In this document: positions 1-10,854 of the stretch, piece after piece
How the letters are laid out: the number at the start of each line of letters is the position of its first letter
Position numbering within the stretch: position 1 is the stretch's first letter
Assembly: GCF_000003815.2 (NCBI RefSeq)
Contig: NC_049995.1
Span: forward strand, 11,223,248-11,287,247
Length of the DNA: 64,000 nucleotides
DNA from: Branchiostoma floridae
Taxonomy: Eukaryota; Chordata; Leptocardii; Amphioxiformes; Branchiostomatidae
Direction of reading: 5' to 3'
The notes under the pieces: generated by a model
What the model was told of the DNA's origin: nothing
Seen by the model: the letters and a program-made list of their open reading frames with translations, nothing else
Databases searched by the model: none
Translations under genes and position numbers: made by a program

Positions 1-43
1 ATTGATTTCCTCCTTTTTCCATTCCTTCTTCCCTCCCTCCCAG

Positions 44-196
44 GAGCAGCAGCAGGAAGTGAAGAAGCGCTGTAACCAGGCGGAGCCTCACCACGGTGAG
101 TTGTGGTGTGAGCTGTCCAAGGACATCAAGAACTGGCGCACAAAAACTGACGAGCTTCTCCCCATGGTCGCAAACAACATTAAGAACATGTTCTAG
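44..196 (+). CDS. PRPF6: PRPF6 (pre-mRNA processing factor 6), last coding exon
   Basis: Partial gene: only the final exon is in the window. A pyrimidine-rich tract ends in a CAG acceptor at 41-43. The exon opens in phase 0 and encodes 50 residues, starting EQQQEVKKRCNQAEPHHGEL and ending in IKNMF before a TAG at 194-196. This matches the conserved carboxyl end of PRPF6/Prp6, the U5 snRNP TPR/HAT-repeat protein that bridges U5 and U4/U6 in the tri-snRNP (family knowledge: KRCxxAEPxHGELWCxxSKDIxNW and a terminal IKNxF). The reading frame starting at base 2 includes intron sequence and is not all coding. The rest of the gene lies upstream of the window. Confidence 0.93.
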   Translation, partial: EQQQEVKKRCNQAEPHHGELWCELSKDIKNWRTKTDELLPMVANNIKNMF

Positions 197-1240
197 ACTC
201 AAACACAATCGTAATATGTTACTTATTACAAAGTGAATCAACAACTTATTACACAAAGTGAAAAATGAACATAGAATACAGCAAGGGGTATTCTGTATCA
301 CCCTGGGTAGGATTGCTCGACAGCTGGAGGGCGATATGAACCTCAGGAGGGCTGGGACCGAGGGTGATGCAGAATACCCAAGTTTTATTTTATTTATATC
401 ATGCCAACACCAGCAAACTCAAGTTTATTGTAAGATAGAGCAAAAGACGTGTCATCACTGCACATCACGTCAACAATTTTAGTCATCAAATCAAACAAAA
501 GAACCAGGCAAACAGTTGAACAGTTGAGAGCACAAACCTTTGTCATCATTTTCCTTGTAGGAGTTATAAGCTAGATTAGAGGTTATTTTATTTCTTTGGT
601 ATGAATAGCCAGAGTAGAGACTGAAAACTGTATCAACAAGAAAAGACAAAGGTAGTATGTTACATATAGAATACATGAATGGGTTGCCTTTATAGTAGTA
701 TCTTATGCTAGTGCTAATGTAAATGCTAAGATAACACAAAAAGAATGAAGGACCATTTATTCACCTTGTGAGTTTGAGTCACAATTCTCTTACTAATAAT
801 ATATGTAGAAAGTCTACCAGTAGTGATCGAAAATATGGTTTTGTTTAGGCAAGATACAAAATAGTATGACCTTTTCTGTTTTTGAAATAGACACCCTTTT
901 GTGTATGATTTCATATTGTCAATCTTTGATAGTTGCTAGAGAGAGTAGCAAAAATATGATAAATATTACTTGCTTTGATTTACATGTAGAACTGAAGAAT
1001 GAATGTGTGAATGTATTCTTGGTTTGAATGTGTATAAGATAAGACAATAAAAACAAATGTAAAATACTTTGAAAAAAGTGCATTTACTGTACATGTTACC
1101 CTATTGCAAAACATAGTATACAACACACAATTGTCATTGGAGAAATTAAAGTATATCTTGCATACATGAGAAGTTTTAAAGTCTTCATGTACTTCGATGT
1201 GTAGAATTGATTGTGAAATAAAGAGGCGAGCAAAATGTTG
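197..1240 (+). other. PRPF6 3' UTR and poly(A) region
   Basis: AT-rich noncoding sequence downstream of the PRPF6 stop. Two AATAAA signals are present: 1046-1051, and 1217-1222, the latter followed by a GT-rich stretch (tgttgtttgtgc) that suits cleavage near 1235-1245. Small open frames here have no coding character. Confidence 0.6.
1217..1222 (+). terminator. Distal poly(A) signal AATAAA of PRPF6
   Basis: Canonical hexamer followed within 30 bases by a GT-rich downstream element. A proximal AATAAA at 1046-1051 could give a shorter 3' UTR. Confidence 0.55.
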
Positions 1241-1499
1241 TTTGTGCAGAATTTTTGATTATTTTTATTAAGGGGCTCCTCGGTATTTTGCGGAGGGAGG
1301 CGGTCGTCAAGGGGCAGAGTTATTAAAACTTCCTAGGCAAGATATTTTTCCTAGGCCCTTCCTTCCCCCAGTTCAGTCTTTCACAGTCATAAAGAAGGGT
1401 GTCTTATTCACCACGCACTACTTCATGCCCCGAACTGCTTTTGGGGACAGGGTTCGCGGATTTTTTTCGGGGGTCGGTTTCCCTTACTTTCGCGGTCAC

Positions 1500-1774
1500 T
1501 ACGGAAGGTGGTACTTCGGCTACTGTATTTATTGACTAAATCTTGACCGAGCGAGATCGCGACAACTGTTGAATAAGCAGGAGATGATGTTTGACCCATT
1601 GTTTTATACTACTTCCGGGTCAGCTCCGAGTGACTTCCTGTTTGCTGGAAGTTACGAGAGCGTCCAGTAGTCCTGAAAGTTTTTGTCCTTTCAACGCAAA
1701 ATATACCACAACTTCCGCGATTTTAGACAGCCGATTGGCGTTTTCCTGAAAGACAAGGCTTCGGGTTTGTTCAG
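1500..1774 (+). promoter_or_regulatory. Promoter and 5' noncoding exon of zinc-finger gene A
   Basis: This block aligns well with 13260-13503 upstream of zinc-finger gene B, although the intervening sequences differ greatly. Both copies keep an ETS-type motif, ACTTCCGGGT (1611-1620 and 13351-13360), and both end at a splice donor: CAG|GTAAGAGG here (exon ends 1774) and AAG|GTAAGAGG in copy B. I infer a noncoding first exon that splices to the zinc-finger exon about 2.3 kb downstream. No TATA box was seen. The transcription start is not determined. Confidence 0.55.
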
Positions 1775-1946
1775 GTAAGAGGATCTGTTGTATTTTGATT
1801 CGAAAAGCTCTGTAGATTTGATAGAATGTGAAACGTTTTCATGATACATAATTTTTTGAATTTGATGCTGAGTGTATCACTATGTCGGGGTGGTTGGGGG
1901 TCCGTTAAAACTTTCTGCCGTCCGTCTGTTGAGATATCCGTTAGAC

Positions 1947-3352
1947 GCAAGTATACCGAAGTCACGGGTTCCGCACTGGGCGCCCAGTGCGAAATTCGTG
2001 GAGAAACTGGCGTCGGCACTCGGGGCCCAGTACGGAAGAAACTTCCGCACAGGAATTCCAGTGCGGAACGGCTTTGTTCGAGTGCTGAAGACCCGTCAGC
2101 ACTGGAATTCCAGAGCTACACCTTGTCTCGGCACTCGTTTTCCAGTGCCGAACTCCGCCCGGCACTCGGTTTCTAGTGCCGAACTCCGCCCAGCACTCGG
2201 TTTCTAGTGCTGATCTCCGCTCAGCACTCGGTTTCTAGTGCGGATGGGTGGTTCAAAGGTCGTTCAGCACTGGTTACCCAGTGCGGAGGTCTTTGAGCAC
2301 TGGACAACCGAGTGCCGATCTACCTAAGTCACGGGTTCCGCACTGGGATTTCTAGTGCTCGGTGACTTTTCGGCACTAGAGGCCGAGTGCTAAGACCACT
2401 TCGGCACTAGAAGCCGAGTGCTACTATCATTTTAAGACCGTCAGCACTGGGTTTCCAGTGCTCGCGTCCAAATTGTTACTCAAAAATATAGTTGACATGC
2501 AGCAGCGCCTACTCACCTTCGGACGGTCACTTACTCAGTATTTTAAATCAATTTTTCCCTAGTCTTGTCTCTGTCGGAACTCGAAACAGCATGTGTGTAT
2601 CATCCGCTACATCCTACATGTATATGGTGTTATGTATATGATGACCTCATGTCAACAGTGTGTCAGCTTCGTTCCCTTTTTCTAAATTTCACGAAGACAA
2701 AATGCCAATAAATTACAGCTCCCTTTGTCGTGTTTGAGTTGCAGACTACTTTCAATCAATCGTTCGCATGCATCATTTGTTGATGCGTGGCGGCTACGGA
2801 CAGTTTAGACAGTTCTACTTTGGTCACGAAAAAAAAATGTCTAAATAAGAAAGATAATTGATATGTACTGTTCTTTGAAAACCCGACACGGATATTTCCT
2901 CCCATACGCAGCTTTCTCAGGCTCAAGGTGAACGTTTTGTTACACTTCTTTTATGTATTACATTAATTTTATATATGTGTACCTTTAACTGCCCGGAACT
3001 GTAAATAACGTAACGGAGGCAGGCTGTCAGCACTCACGGTTTCAAGTGCGGAATATTTGTCGTCACTGGTTTTCCTGTGCGGAATATTTGTCGTCACTCG
3101 TTTTCTAGTGCGGAATATTTGTCGTCACTCGTTTTCTAGTGCGGAATATTTGTCGTCACTCGTTTTCTAGTGCGGAAGGTAGTCTCAGCACTCGGTTTCT
3201 AGTGGTGAATCGGGGGTTTTCAGTGCTGAAGTCCACTCACCACTGGACACCTAGTGCGAACGTAACGTCGGCACTAGACTTCTAGTGCGGAAGGCCCCTT
3301 CCGCACTAGACACCGAGTGCTGAGAGAGGAACCCGTGACTTCGGTAGTTTTG
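1947..3352. mobile_element. Foldback-type element made of short palindromic units
   Basis: Near-perfect terminal inverted repeats (about 26 bp, outer end GCAA, containing ACCGAAGTCACGGGTTCC) sit at 1947-1972 and 3327-3352. Inside are about 25 imperfect palindromes of 18-20 bases, form GCACTSGNNNNCNAGTGC, spaced about 30 bp apart in two clusters (1973-2465 and 3025-3322). A non-repetitive core lies at 2466-3020. Unit orientation flips, so the element folds on itself. The motif GTCACGGGTTCCGCACTGG recurs internally near 2327. The paralogous locus at about 13655-13670 lacks all of it, so this is an insertion into the intron of zinc-finger gene A. No transposase frame was seen. The superfamily is not assigned. 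Confidence 0.7.
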
Positions 3353-4131
3353 CCCGTTGCAATAGACCATGACTTTGAGGAAATGTACATTTGAAATTGC
3401 CTGTTTTCTACACCAGAGAGGGGGAAACCGCCGGACAAGTTGAGGATTGATTATGCATAATGTCCCTTGATTACGTAAACAACGGGGGCCTGAAAGGGGT
3501 TTTACCAAGGAGCTTTTATCCTTGGATTTACTATGTATTTCTTATCAGGAATTTTGAGGTTATTTGACTCAAAGACAAATGAATACGCTTTAGGTGTTAA
3601 TGTGTATTCTGCTAAGATTATATAGTTCGCTGTGAAAAACCCATACTGGCATGAAGGCACACTTGATAAAGGTTTAAACTTCCCGCCGATCTGGCATCTG
3701 GTATTCATTATGACGTGTTTAAATTTTACGGGGAGGTAATGCAGTGAACTACATCATGAATAGTTTAGGGAGGCATCATTGCTAGAGTGGAGAACAACAA
3801 CATGAATAGTTTAGGGACGAATCATTGCAAATTATTGCGGAGAACTACATCATGAATGGTTTAGGGAAGTTTCATTGAAGTATTATTTTCACAGTACATT
3901 AATGGGGCCAGTCAGTTATAACCAAGGCCATATAATTTGGAACACTCTCGAACAGCACTAGCAAATATGATAAGCAGAGGGTACCTACTGGCTGAGGTTC
4001 AAGCTTCAAGGGCAATATTAAAGATGAACATTACCATCAAGCTTGGGCGCAAATGTACAAGTCATCATAATTATAATTGCATTAATGATTGTTCATCTTG
4101 TCTCCACGGTTGTAGCACCAGATATACAAAG

Positions 4132-5151
4132 ATGGCATCAACAAGTAACGTGCAGACTTTGGATAATGTCAGGAGAAAGGAAAAGAAAGGTTTGCAATGT
4201 AGAAGGGAAGAGAAACCCTACAGGTGTGAGGAGTGCAGCAGGCAGTTCAGTAAGCTGAGTCATCTTAAGGGTCATGTGCGGACTCACACAGGGGAGAAAC
4301 CCTACAGTTGTGAGGAGTGCAGTATGCAGTTCAGTCAAATGTGTGTTCTGAAGACACACATGCGGACTCACACAGGAGAGAAACCGTACAATTGTGAGGA
4401 TTGTAGTATGCAGTTCAGTCAACTGAGTGCCCTGAAGGGTCACATGCGGACTCACACGGGGGAGAAACCCTATATGTGTGGGGAGTGCAGCAAGCAGTTC
4501 AGTCAGCTGGGTAATCTGAAAAGACACATGCGGACACACACTGGGGAGAAATCCTACCAGTGTGAAGAGTGCGGCAGGCAATTCGGTGAGCTGAATAATC
4601 TGAAGAAACACATGCGGACTCTCACGGGGGAGAAACCATTCAGGTGTGAGGAGTGCAGAAAGCTGTTCAATGAACTGGGAAATCTGAAGAGTCACATGCG
4701 GACTCACACAGGGGAGAAACCCTACATGTGTAAGGAGTGCAGCAGACCGTTTAGTGACCCTGGTGCTCTTAAAATGCACATGCTGATACACACCAAGGAG
4801 AAACCCTACAAGTGTGAGGTGTGCAGCAGGCAGTTCCGTCGGCTGGATAATCTGAACACCCACTTGAAAACTCACACGGCTGAGAAACCCTACACGTGTG
4901 AGGAGTGCAGCAGGCAGTTCAGTGAGAAGGGAAATCTGAAAAGACACATACGGACTCACACAGGTGAGAAACCCTACAAGTGTGAGGAGTGCAGCTGGCA
5001 GTTTAGTGAGAAGGGTAATCTGGAAAGACACATACAGACTCATACCGGTGAGAAACCCTACAGGTGTGAGGAGTGTAGCAGGCAGTTCAGTAGGTCGGAA
5101 ATTCTGAAGAACCACATGCGGACTCACCGAGGAGATGCCCTTCAAGTGTAG
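4132..5151 (+). CDS. C2H2 zinc-finger protein A (11 fingers)
   Basis: Likely nuclear DNA-binding protein. From the ATG at 4132 it has 339 residues: a 25-residue linker (MASTSNVQTLDN..., basic) and then 11 tandem C2H2 fingers of the Krueppel type ([28 protein letters not shown]), ending ALQV. Finger 5 has RTLTGE and finger 7 IHTKE linkers, both slightly divergent. The frame is open back to 3937, but I prefer 4132: paralog B has a good acceptor (tctccacag) just before the equivalent ATG at 19786. In copy A the same site reads tctccacgg, so either another acceptor is used or the start is upstream (M at 4024 is also conserved). Right after the stop, an out-of-frame relic of a twelfth finger (CxxFKC then VQFSNLMQTHK) is visible. 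No KRAB, BTB or SCAN domain was seen. Confidence 0.8.
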   Translation: MASTSNVQTLDNVRRKEKKGLQCRREEKPYRCEECSRQFSKLSHLKGHVRTHTGEKPYSCEECSMQFSQMCVLKTHMRTHTGEKPYNCEDCSMQFSQLSALKGHMRTHTGEKPYMCGECSKQFSQLGNLKRHMRTHTGEKSYQCEECGRQFGELNNLKKHMRTLTGEKPFRCEECRKLFNELGNLKSHMRTHTGEKPYMCKECSRPFSDPGALKMHMLIHTKEKPYKCEVCSRQFRRLDNLNTHLKTHTAEKPYTCEECSRQFSEKGNLKRHIRTHTGEKPYKCEECSWQFSEKGNLERHIQTHTGEKPYRCEECSRQFSRSEILKNHMRTHRGDALQV

Positions 5152-5341
5152 GAGTGCCGCAGACATGTACAGTTCAGTAATCTCATGCAAACACACAAGT
5201 AAGCAAGATATGCGAGTGTAGAAGTAATGCAAGAAGAGAGATGCTGGTCTGGCATTGAATTTAAAGGATCTCATGCCAACATACTTTGTAGATTTAAGTT
5301 TTTTCCTTGTTTTAGGTATTGTATTTTCCTTTTTGTAGTTA

Positions 5342-6165
5342 CAGTGGAAGCCGCTTGATTGCACATCCAATTTGCCAGCGAATTCCGTGCAATTATCCGG
5401 CGTGTGCGATAATGTGGAGTTGGTCATTTGGATCGCATCACCACGGTCGGAGGGGCCGAGAGGTGGTATGGGAGGTAGTACAACGCACAGTTTATTTACG
5501 CGTTACAGTAGTGCTGTACCTGTTGTGGACGTCATAAACATGTCTTCACGAAACATCGTACTGCAATGCACTTGAAATCAAAACTAAAAGGAAGTTACTG
5601 TTTACGTTATGTAGCTTCCTGATCACAAAACTAAAGCACTGCACCGCCGAAGGCGAGTGTTATGTCCGTCTGTAGGCCCCGAGTTGCTGTGTTGTTTCCG
5701 ACTGGCTGCCAAGAACATAAAACCACTGCATAAGTATTTCCCCGCGACCCTAATTACGTAATTAGACAATTGGACAGATTTGAACATTTGTTATTGGGTA
5801 TGTCGTAGCAAGTTGTCTGCCAAATCGTAATGCCGGCGGGCGTCTCTTCATGGTGCCGACCCCACAATATCGCCTTCTTTTGATCCCAATAACAATTTCA
5901 CACGTTGTCAGTATAGCGACTTCACAAAGGCCGTTATCGGCTTATTTGTACCGTGTCTGACGATTTGTATCATGCATTTTCAGTCAATTTGCCGACGATG
6001 TTTGACAAATTTTCGTGCAATTATCCGGCGTTGGTGATTTTTTGTCGTGCAGATAAGCGAAGTCACTAACAATGCAGTGAATGGGAGACGGTTTGGGATT
6101 TAGGGATTCCGTGCAATGACCCGAAGTGTGCGTTTATCCGAGGTGCAATTAACTGGCTTCCACTG
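5342..6165. mobile_element. Nonautonomous Tc1/pogo-like TIR element, TA target duplication
   Basis: Ends are CAGTGGAAGCC at the left and GGCTTCCACTG at the right, flanked by TA on both sides (5340-5341, 6166-6167). Just inside each end is a related GCACN/ATTATCCG motif. The paralogous 3' flank of zinc-finger gene B (about 21060-21120) lacks the insertion. About 824 bp with no transposase frame. A second, damaged copy lies at about 55640-56590. TA target and CAG terminus fit the Tc1-mariner/pogo group; the exact family is inferred. Confidence 0.75.
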
Positions 6166-6167
6166 TA

Positions 6168-6862
6168 CTAGTATTGTATATTCTTCTAATTTATACTCTC
6201 TACCTATTGTTTATTTATAAATTATTTGTTAGTAGTTGTTCAGTTAGTTTTTAGTTCTGATAATGATTATCTCTAATGTTTTAATTTAATGATCATGATG
6301 GTTATCTTGTGGATGATAGTGTAGTGCTTTTCTTTGAAGTAATGTTCAAGTTCTTTGCTATTTCATTTCCTACAACATTGTTTCTAAGTTCCTCATGTCA
6401 GAACAAAGCAAAGTTTTCTAACAATAGATTTTGTCTTTGTTAAAGGTCATGTTGTATATACTTTACTCGTCTGTTAAAACCATATCATTTTAGATTGTAT
6501 GGATCTCGTTTCTTTTAAGATTTTAATATGTGTATTGTGTATAGCTGTGATAACAGTAGAATTGTAGAGGTAGACCTACTTCTAGATTTGTGAAGGAAGA
6601 CTGTTTAAGCCACTATAGCTATTATTTAAGCTTCTGTTATTTACACCAATTTACATGTATTGTAGTGTTGGCATTAGAATTACGAAACACTCTAGTTCTG
6701 TAGTTCATATACTAGGTAGATATTTTCTTTTCTTTCGTGTTAAGCTGCATTGGTTTCTTGAGCATTTGTATACAACTAAAATGCAGTAGTATAATCTGAA
6801 TCAATCACAATAACTAGAACAATGTGATATAACAGTCAAGTATCGATAGAACTGTGATATAA
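6168..6862. other. 3' flank of zinc-finger gene A, no gene seen
   Basis: AT-rich sequence paralogous to 21080-21760 downstream of zinc-finger gene B (shared TTATTTAT, TTAGTTTTTAGTTCTGATAA and similar blocks). It is probably old 3' UTR or flank. No coding or repeat structure beyond that was seen. Confidence 0.5.
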
Positions 6863-8083
6863 CTTGTATGCTTAACTGAAATCAAACCCAAGCACGGAGA
6901 GATTCCGGATACTTCAGTACTGCAGCTGAACAACTATGATCTCTTTCTGGGAGACTTAACAGCCCACAATACAAGAGGAACATGCATATATGTCAAAACC
7001 AAACTTAACGCAAAGATTGTTAAACCACCAACAGATTTCCAGGACTGTACATGGGTCACAATCAATGGTAGCAACACAAACAGTATTCTCATCGGAGTCA
7101 TATACAGATCCGGTTCTCCGTCAAGAGCTGTTACCAAAGATACAGAACTACTTGAGCTTATCAGTGGGGCTTCGAGCACGAACTGCACGAATGTGCTTAT
7201 CACAGGTGATTTCAACCATCCAAGTATAATCTGGAGCCCCGAACCTCACATGAAGACAACACATGCGAACAACCCTGACAATCCCACATTTCGATTCATC
7301 GAATGTATAAGAGACAACTATTTATATCAATATGTCACAGAACCCACAAGAATTAGAGAAAACCAGACTCCCACATTGGACGATTTGGTTTTTATAAAAG
7401 AACCAGACATGGTGGAGAGAATCTGTTACGAGGACCCACTGGGTTCAAGCGACCACGTGAAGTTAACTGTTAGATGTAACTTTTGTGTAAATCCCACAAG
7501 ACGTGTAACAAAATCCTGGAGCTACGACAAAGCAAACTACAACAAGATGAGGACAGATATCGACATTGACTGGGATAAAGCACTAAGCAACAAGAAGACA
7601 CAGGAAGCTTTCAGTACTTTCCAGTCTATTCTCACACATGCGGTGCAAGACAATGTCCCATCAAAGCTCATAGACAACTCAAAAAAGAACTTCAAACCTA
7701 AATGGATGACAAAGAAAGCCTTCCGTGCTTCACGAAAGAAATTCCATGCATGGATACGATATTTAAACACTAAAAGCAGTCAGGATTGGGCTGCCTACAA
7801 GTCTGCCCGTAATGCTGCTACACACGAGGCCAGACGTGCAAGGAAGGACTTTGAAAGACGAATCGCCAGAGAAGCAAAAACCAACAATAAAGCCTTTTGG
7901 AGCTATATCAATAGCCGCAGGAAGGTAAAGTCACAGGTTGGCGACCTGAAAAACACACATGGGACTTACACAAGTAACGACCAAGAAAAAGCTGAAATTC
8001 TGAATGATCAGTATTTCAATACGTTCACAAGAGAAGACCTTCAAAACATTCCTGAATTCTTACAAAAGCCATATGAATGTTGA
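6863..8083 (+). pseudogene. CR1-like non-LTR retrotransposon fragment (endonuclease to linker)
   Basis: The frame is open from 6863 to the stop at 8081-8083 without a true start. It begins with LTEIKPKHGEIPD, passes through a VLITGDFNHPSI motif near 7190 and an SSDHVKL motif near 7450, which are hallmarks of the AP-like endonuclease of CR1/L2-type LINEs. It then runs through a basic linker ending NTFTREDLQNIPEF, typical of the stretch just before the reverse transcriptase domain. The N-terminal endonuclease part and the whole reverse transcriptase are missing. The copy is cut at its 3' end just where the 115-bp satellite begins. It is a dead fragment despite its long open frame. Confidence 0.85.
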
Positions 8084-8090
8084 ATATTTT

Positions 8091-9460
8091 ACAGAAATAC
8101 GCAACATTTCATATACGTCTTGACAACATAAAAGCTAAACGGGGGAGGTCTCCCCTAGTTCGCTTAAACTGCGCGGATTCAAAGATTAAACATGTCGTAT
8201 GTTCAACAGAAATACGCAACATTTCATATACGTCTTGGCAACATATAAGCTAAACAAGGTAGGTCTACCCTAGTTCGCTTAAACTGCGCGGATTCAAAGA
8301 TTAAACATGTCGTATGTTTTACAGAAATACGCAACATTTCATATACGTTTTGGCAGCATATAAGCTAAACGGGGGAGGTCTCCCCTAGTTCGCTTAAACT
8401 GCGCGGATTCAAAGATTAAACATGTTGTATGTTTAACAGAAATACGCAACATTTCATATACGCCTTGACAACATAAAAGCTAAACGGGGGAGGTCTCCCC
8501 TAGTTCGCTTAAACTGCGCGGATTCAAAGATTAAACATGTCGTATGTTCAACAGAAATACGCAACATTTCATATACGTCTTGGCAACATATAAGCTAAAC
8601 AAGGTAGGTCTCCCCTAGTTCGCTTAAACTGCGCGGATTCAAAGATTAAACGTGTCGTATGTTCAACAGAAATACGCAACATTTCATATACGTTTTGGCA
8701 GCATATAAGCTAAACGGGGGAGGTCTCCCCTAGTTCGCTTAAACTGCGCGGATTCAAAGATTTAACTTGTTGTATGTTTTACAGAAATACGCAACATTTC
8801 ATATACGTCTTGACAACATAAAAGCTAAACGGGGGAGGTCTCCCCTAGTTCGCTTAAACTGCGCGGATTCAAAGATTAAACTTGTTGTATGTTTTACAGA
8901 AATACGCAACATTTCATATACGTCTTGACAACATAAAAGCTAAACGGGGGAGGTCTCCCCTAGTTCGCTTAAACTGCGCGGATTCAAAGATTAAACATGT
9001 CGTATGTTCAACAGAAATACGCAACATTTCATATACGTCTTGGCAACATATAAGCTAAACAAGGTAGGTCTACCCTAGTTCGCTTAAACTGCGCGGATTC
9101 AAAGATTAAACATGTCGTATGTTTTACAGAAATACGCAACATTTCATATACGTTTTGGCAGCATATAAGCTAAACGGGGGAGGTCTCCCCTAGTTCGCTT
9201 AAACTGCGCGGATTCAAAGATTAAACATGTCGTATGTTCAACAGAAATACGCAACATTTCATATACGTTTTGGCAGCATATAAGCTAAACGGGGGAGGTC
9301 TCCCCTAGTTCGCTTAAACTGTGCGGATTCAAATATTAAACATGTCGTATGTTTTACAGAAATACGCAACATTTCATATACGTTTTGGCAGCATATAAGC
9401 TAAACGGGGGAGGCCTCCCCTAGTTCGCTTAAACTGCGCGGATTCAAAGATTAAACTTGT
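8091..9460. repeat. 115-bp satellite array, 12 units, with higher-order pattern
   Basis: Exact 115-bp period: the ACAGAAATACGCAAC motif starts at 8091, 8206, 8321, 8436, 8551, 8666, 8781, 8896, 9011, 9126, 9241 and 9356. Units fall into three subtypes by their CTTGACAACATAAAAGC, CTTGGCAACATATAAGC or TTTTGGCAGCATATAAGC segment, in the order a b c a b c a a b c c c. Each has a small hairpin (GGGGAGGTCTCCCC, or GGTAGGTCTACC in most subtype b units). The array begins right after the LINE fragment and is split by a SINE. Confidence 0.92.
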
Positions 9461-9977
9461 GATGATGGCTGTTTCTTCGTATCCGAAGATCAATGGTAGG
9501 CAGACAAGGTTGATTAGACGACCAGTCTGCCTGGCCTGCACATGATTTTTTAAGGTGAAGGAGGGGTGTGCACTTCCTTCTCCACCCTCTCGTCTACTGG
9601 CGCACTAAGTCCTACAGGGACAGAACTGTTTTGCCACGTAAGACGGCCCCAGCAGATGCAGGTTTTATTATTTGGAGTTTCCATCTCCTAGGAGGACTTC
9701 CGACCAAGGATGCAAGGGGTTCCTCCTACCCCTGACTCGTGTGTCATGGCGGGTGCGTCATGCCCGAACATGCCCCTATGGCCTGTCACCACAACAAAGG
9801 CCTGCCACTGCCACTAGCCGCAGCTATGTACTCATTTACACCTGAGTTAGGTGAGGAAAGTCGTGTAAAGTGCCTTTCCCAAGGGCACAAGATCGGTGAC
9901 ACGGCAAGCGGATTTGAACCCGGGACCTCTCGGGCCTGAGACCAACGCGCTCCCGATCGTGCCACGCGGTCCCACTT
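9461..9977 (-). mobile_element. tRNA-derived SINE inserted in the satellite
   Basis: Flanked by an 11-bp target duplication, ATTAAACTTGT (9450-9460 and 9978-9988). On the minus strand the element starts with a tRNA-like head: an A box within TGGCACGATCGGGAGCGC and a B box GGTTCAAATCC (complement at 9910-9920). The body continues for about 400 bp. This is the layout of an RNA polymerase III SINE mobilised by LINE machinery. Related pieces occur near 23.2 kb and 53.9-54.2 kb. Confidence 0.85.
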
Positions 9978-9988
9978 ATTAAACTTGT

Positions 9989-10330
9989 ATGTTTTACAGA
10001 AATACCCAACATTTCATATACGTTTTGGCAGCATATAAGCTAAACGGGGGAGGTCTCCCCTAGTTCGCTTAAACTGCGCGGATTCAAAATTTAAACATGT
10101 CGTATGTTCAAATGAAATACGCAACATTTCATATACGGCTTAGCAAATATATTAACGGGGGAGGTCTTCCCTTCTTTGCGTAAATGACGGTTCGAAATAA
10201 ATTATATATATGGCATCCTTCGGTCAATATTGACCATGGTATACGCAACATCTCATATAACGTAAAATAGCGCATATAAGCTAACCGTGAGAGGTTCTCC
10301 CCTGTTCGAATTAAACCTTGCGCACAGAAA
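9989..10330. repeat. Continuation of the 115-bp satellite, degenerating
   Basis: One near-intact subtype c unit follows the SINE. Then come two increasingly diverged units (GGGGGAGGTCTTCCC and GTGAGAGGTTCTCCCC versions of the hairpin) with length changes, marking the decaying edge of the array. Beyond 10330 to about 10800 is AT-rich sequence with a TATTG/TATTTG low-complexity run near 10390 and nothing else recognised. Confidence 0.8.
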
Positions 10331-10854
10331 GTTTGAATACGTCAAATGCTTTCGGAATAGCTAAAAAACACAGAAGATTATTGTATTTGACTTTGTATTG
10401 TATTGTATTTGTATTTGCTGAGGTATAAACATAACATTTTGTACCAGAAAGCGCAATAATTTTCAGTTTTGACTGTTATAAAACAGATGACGCAATGTTT
10501 TATCTAACACCAGACAAAGGCTTATTACATTTGACTTAGCCGGTTAACATGTATTTTGTAACAGATCTAGAGAAACGGTATTTGTCCGTTTTGACAGAAA
10601 ATATTTTTGAGACATTTAAGTTGTCTCTTCGGCATACTAAAATACATGTAAAATTCACGTAAAGAAACACAACAGATTAAGTTAGATTTACAAACGCTGA
10701 AATCTTCCGTAAATGCCAAATGTATGTTTCCGATGCCTTTAATAGATCTTAAAATCTGCTGAAATATTTCTCCGCCTTTAAGGGCTTTATACGTATCTCT
10801 GAAACTTTGCTTAAAAAGGTGTTTTCGTGCTGTGACAGCACGGACGGGACCGCC

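Noticed and set aside
4138..5427. 429-residue minus-strand frame opposite zinc-finger gene A (and 19792-20529 opposite gene B)
   Set aside because: Mirror of the 84-base finger repeat. The sense strand has the clear C2H2 pattern.
8091..9460. CRISPR-like regular array
   Set aside because: Units are contiguous 115-bp satellite with no unique spacers, in a eukaryotic context.
9900..9972. Functional tRNA gene on the minus strand
   Set aside because: Part of a 517-bp SINE with an 11-bp target duplication.
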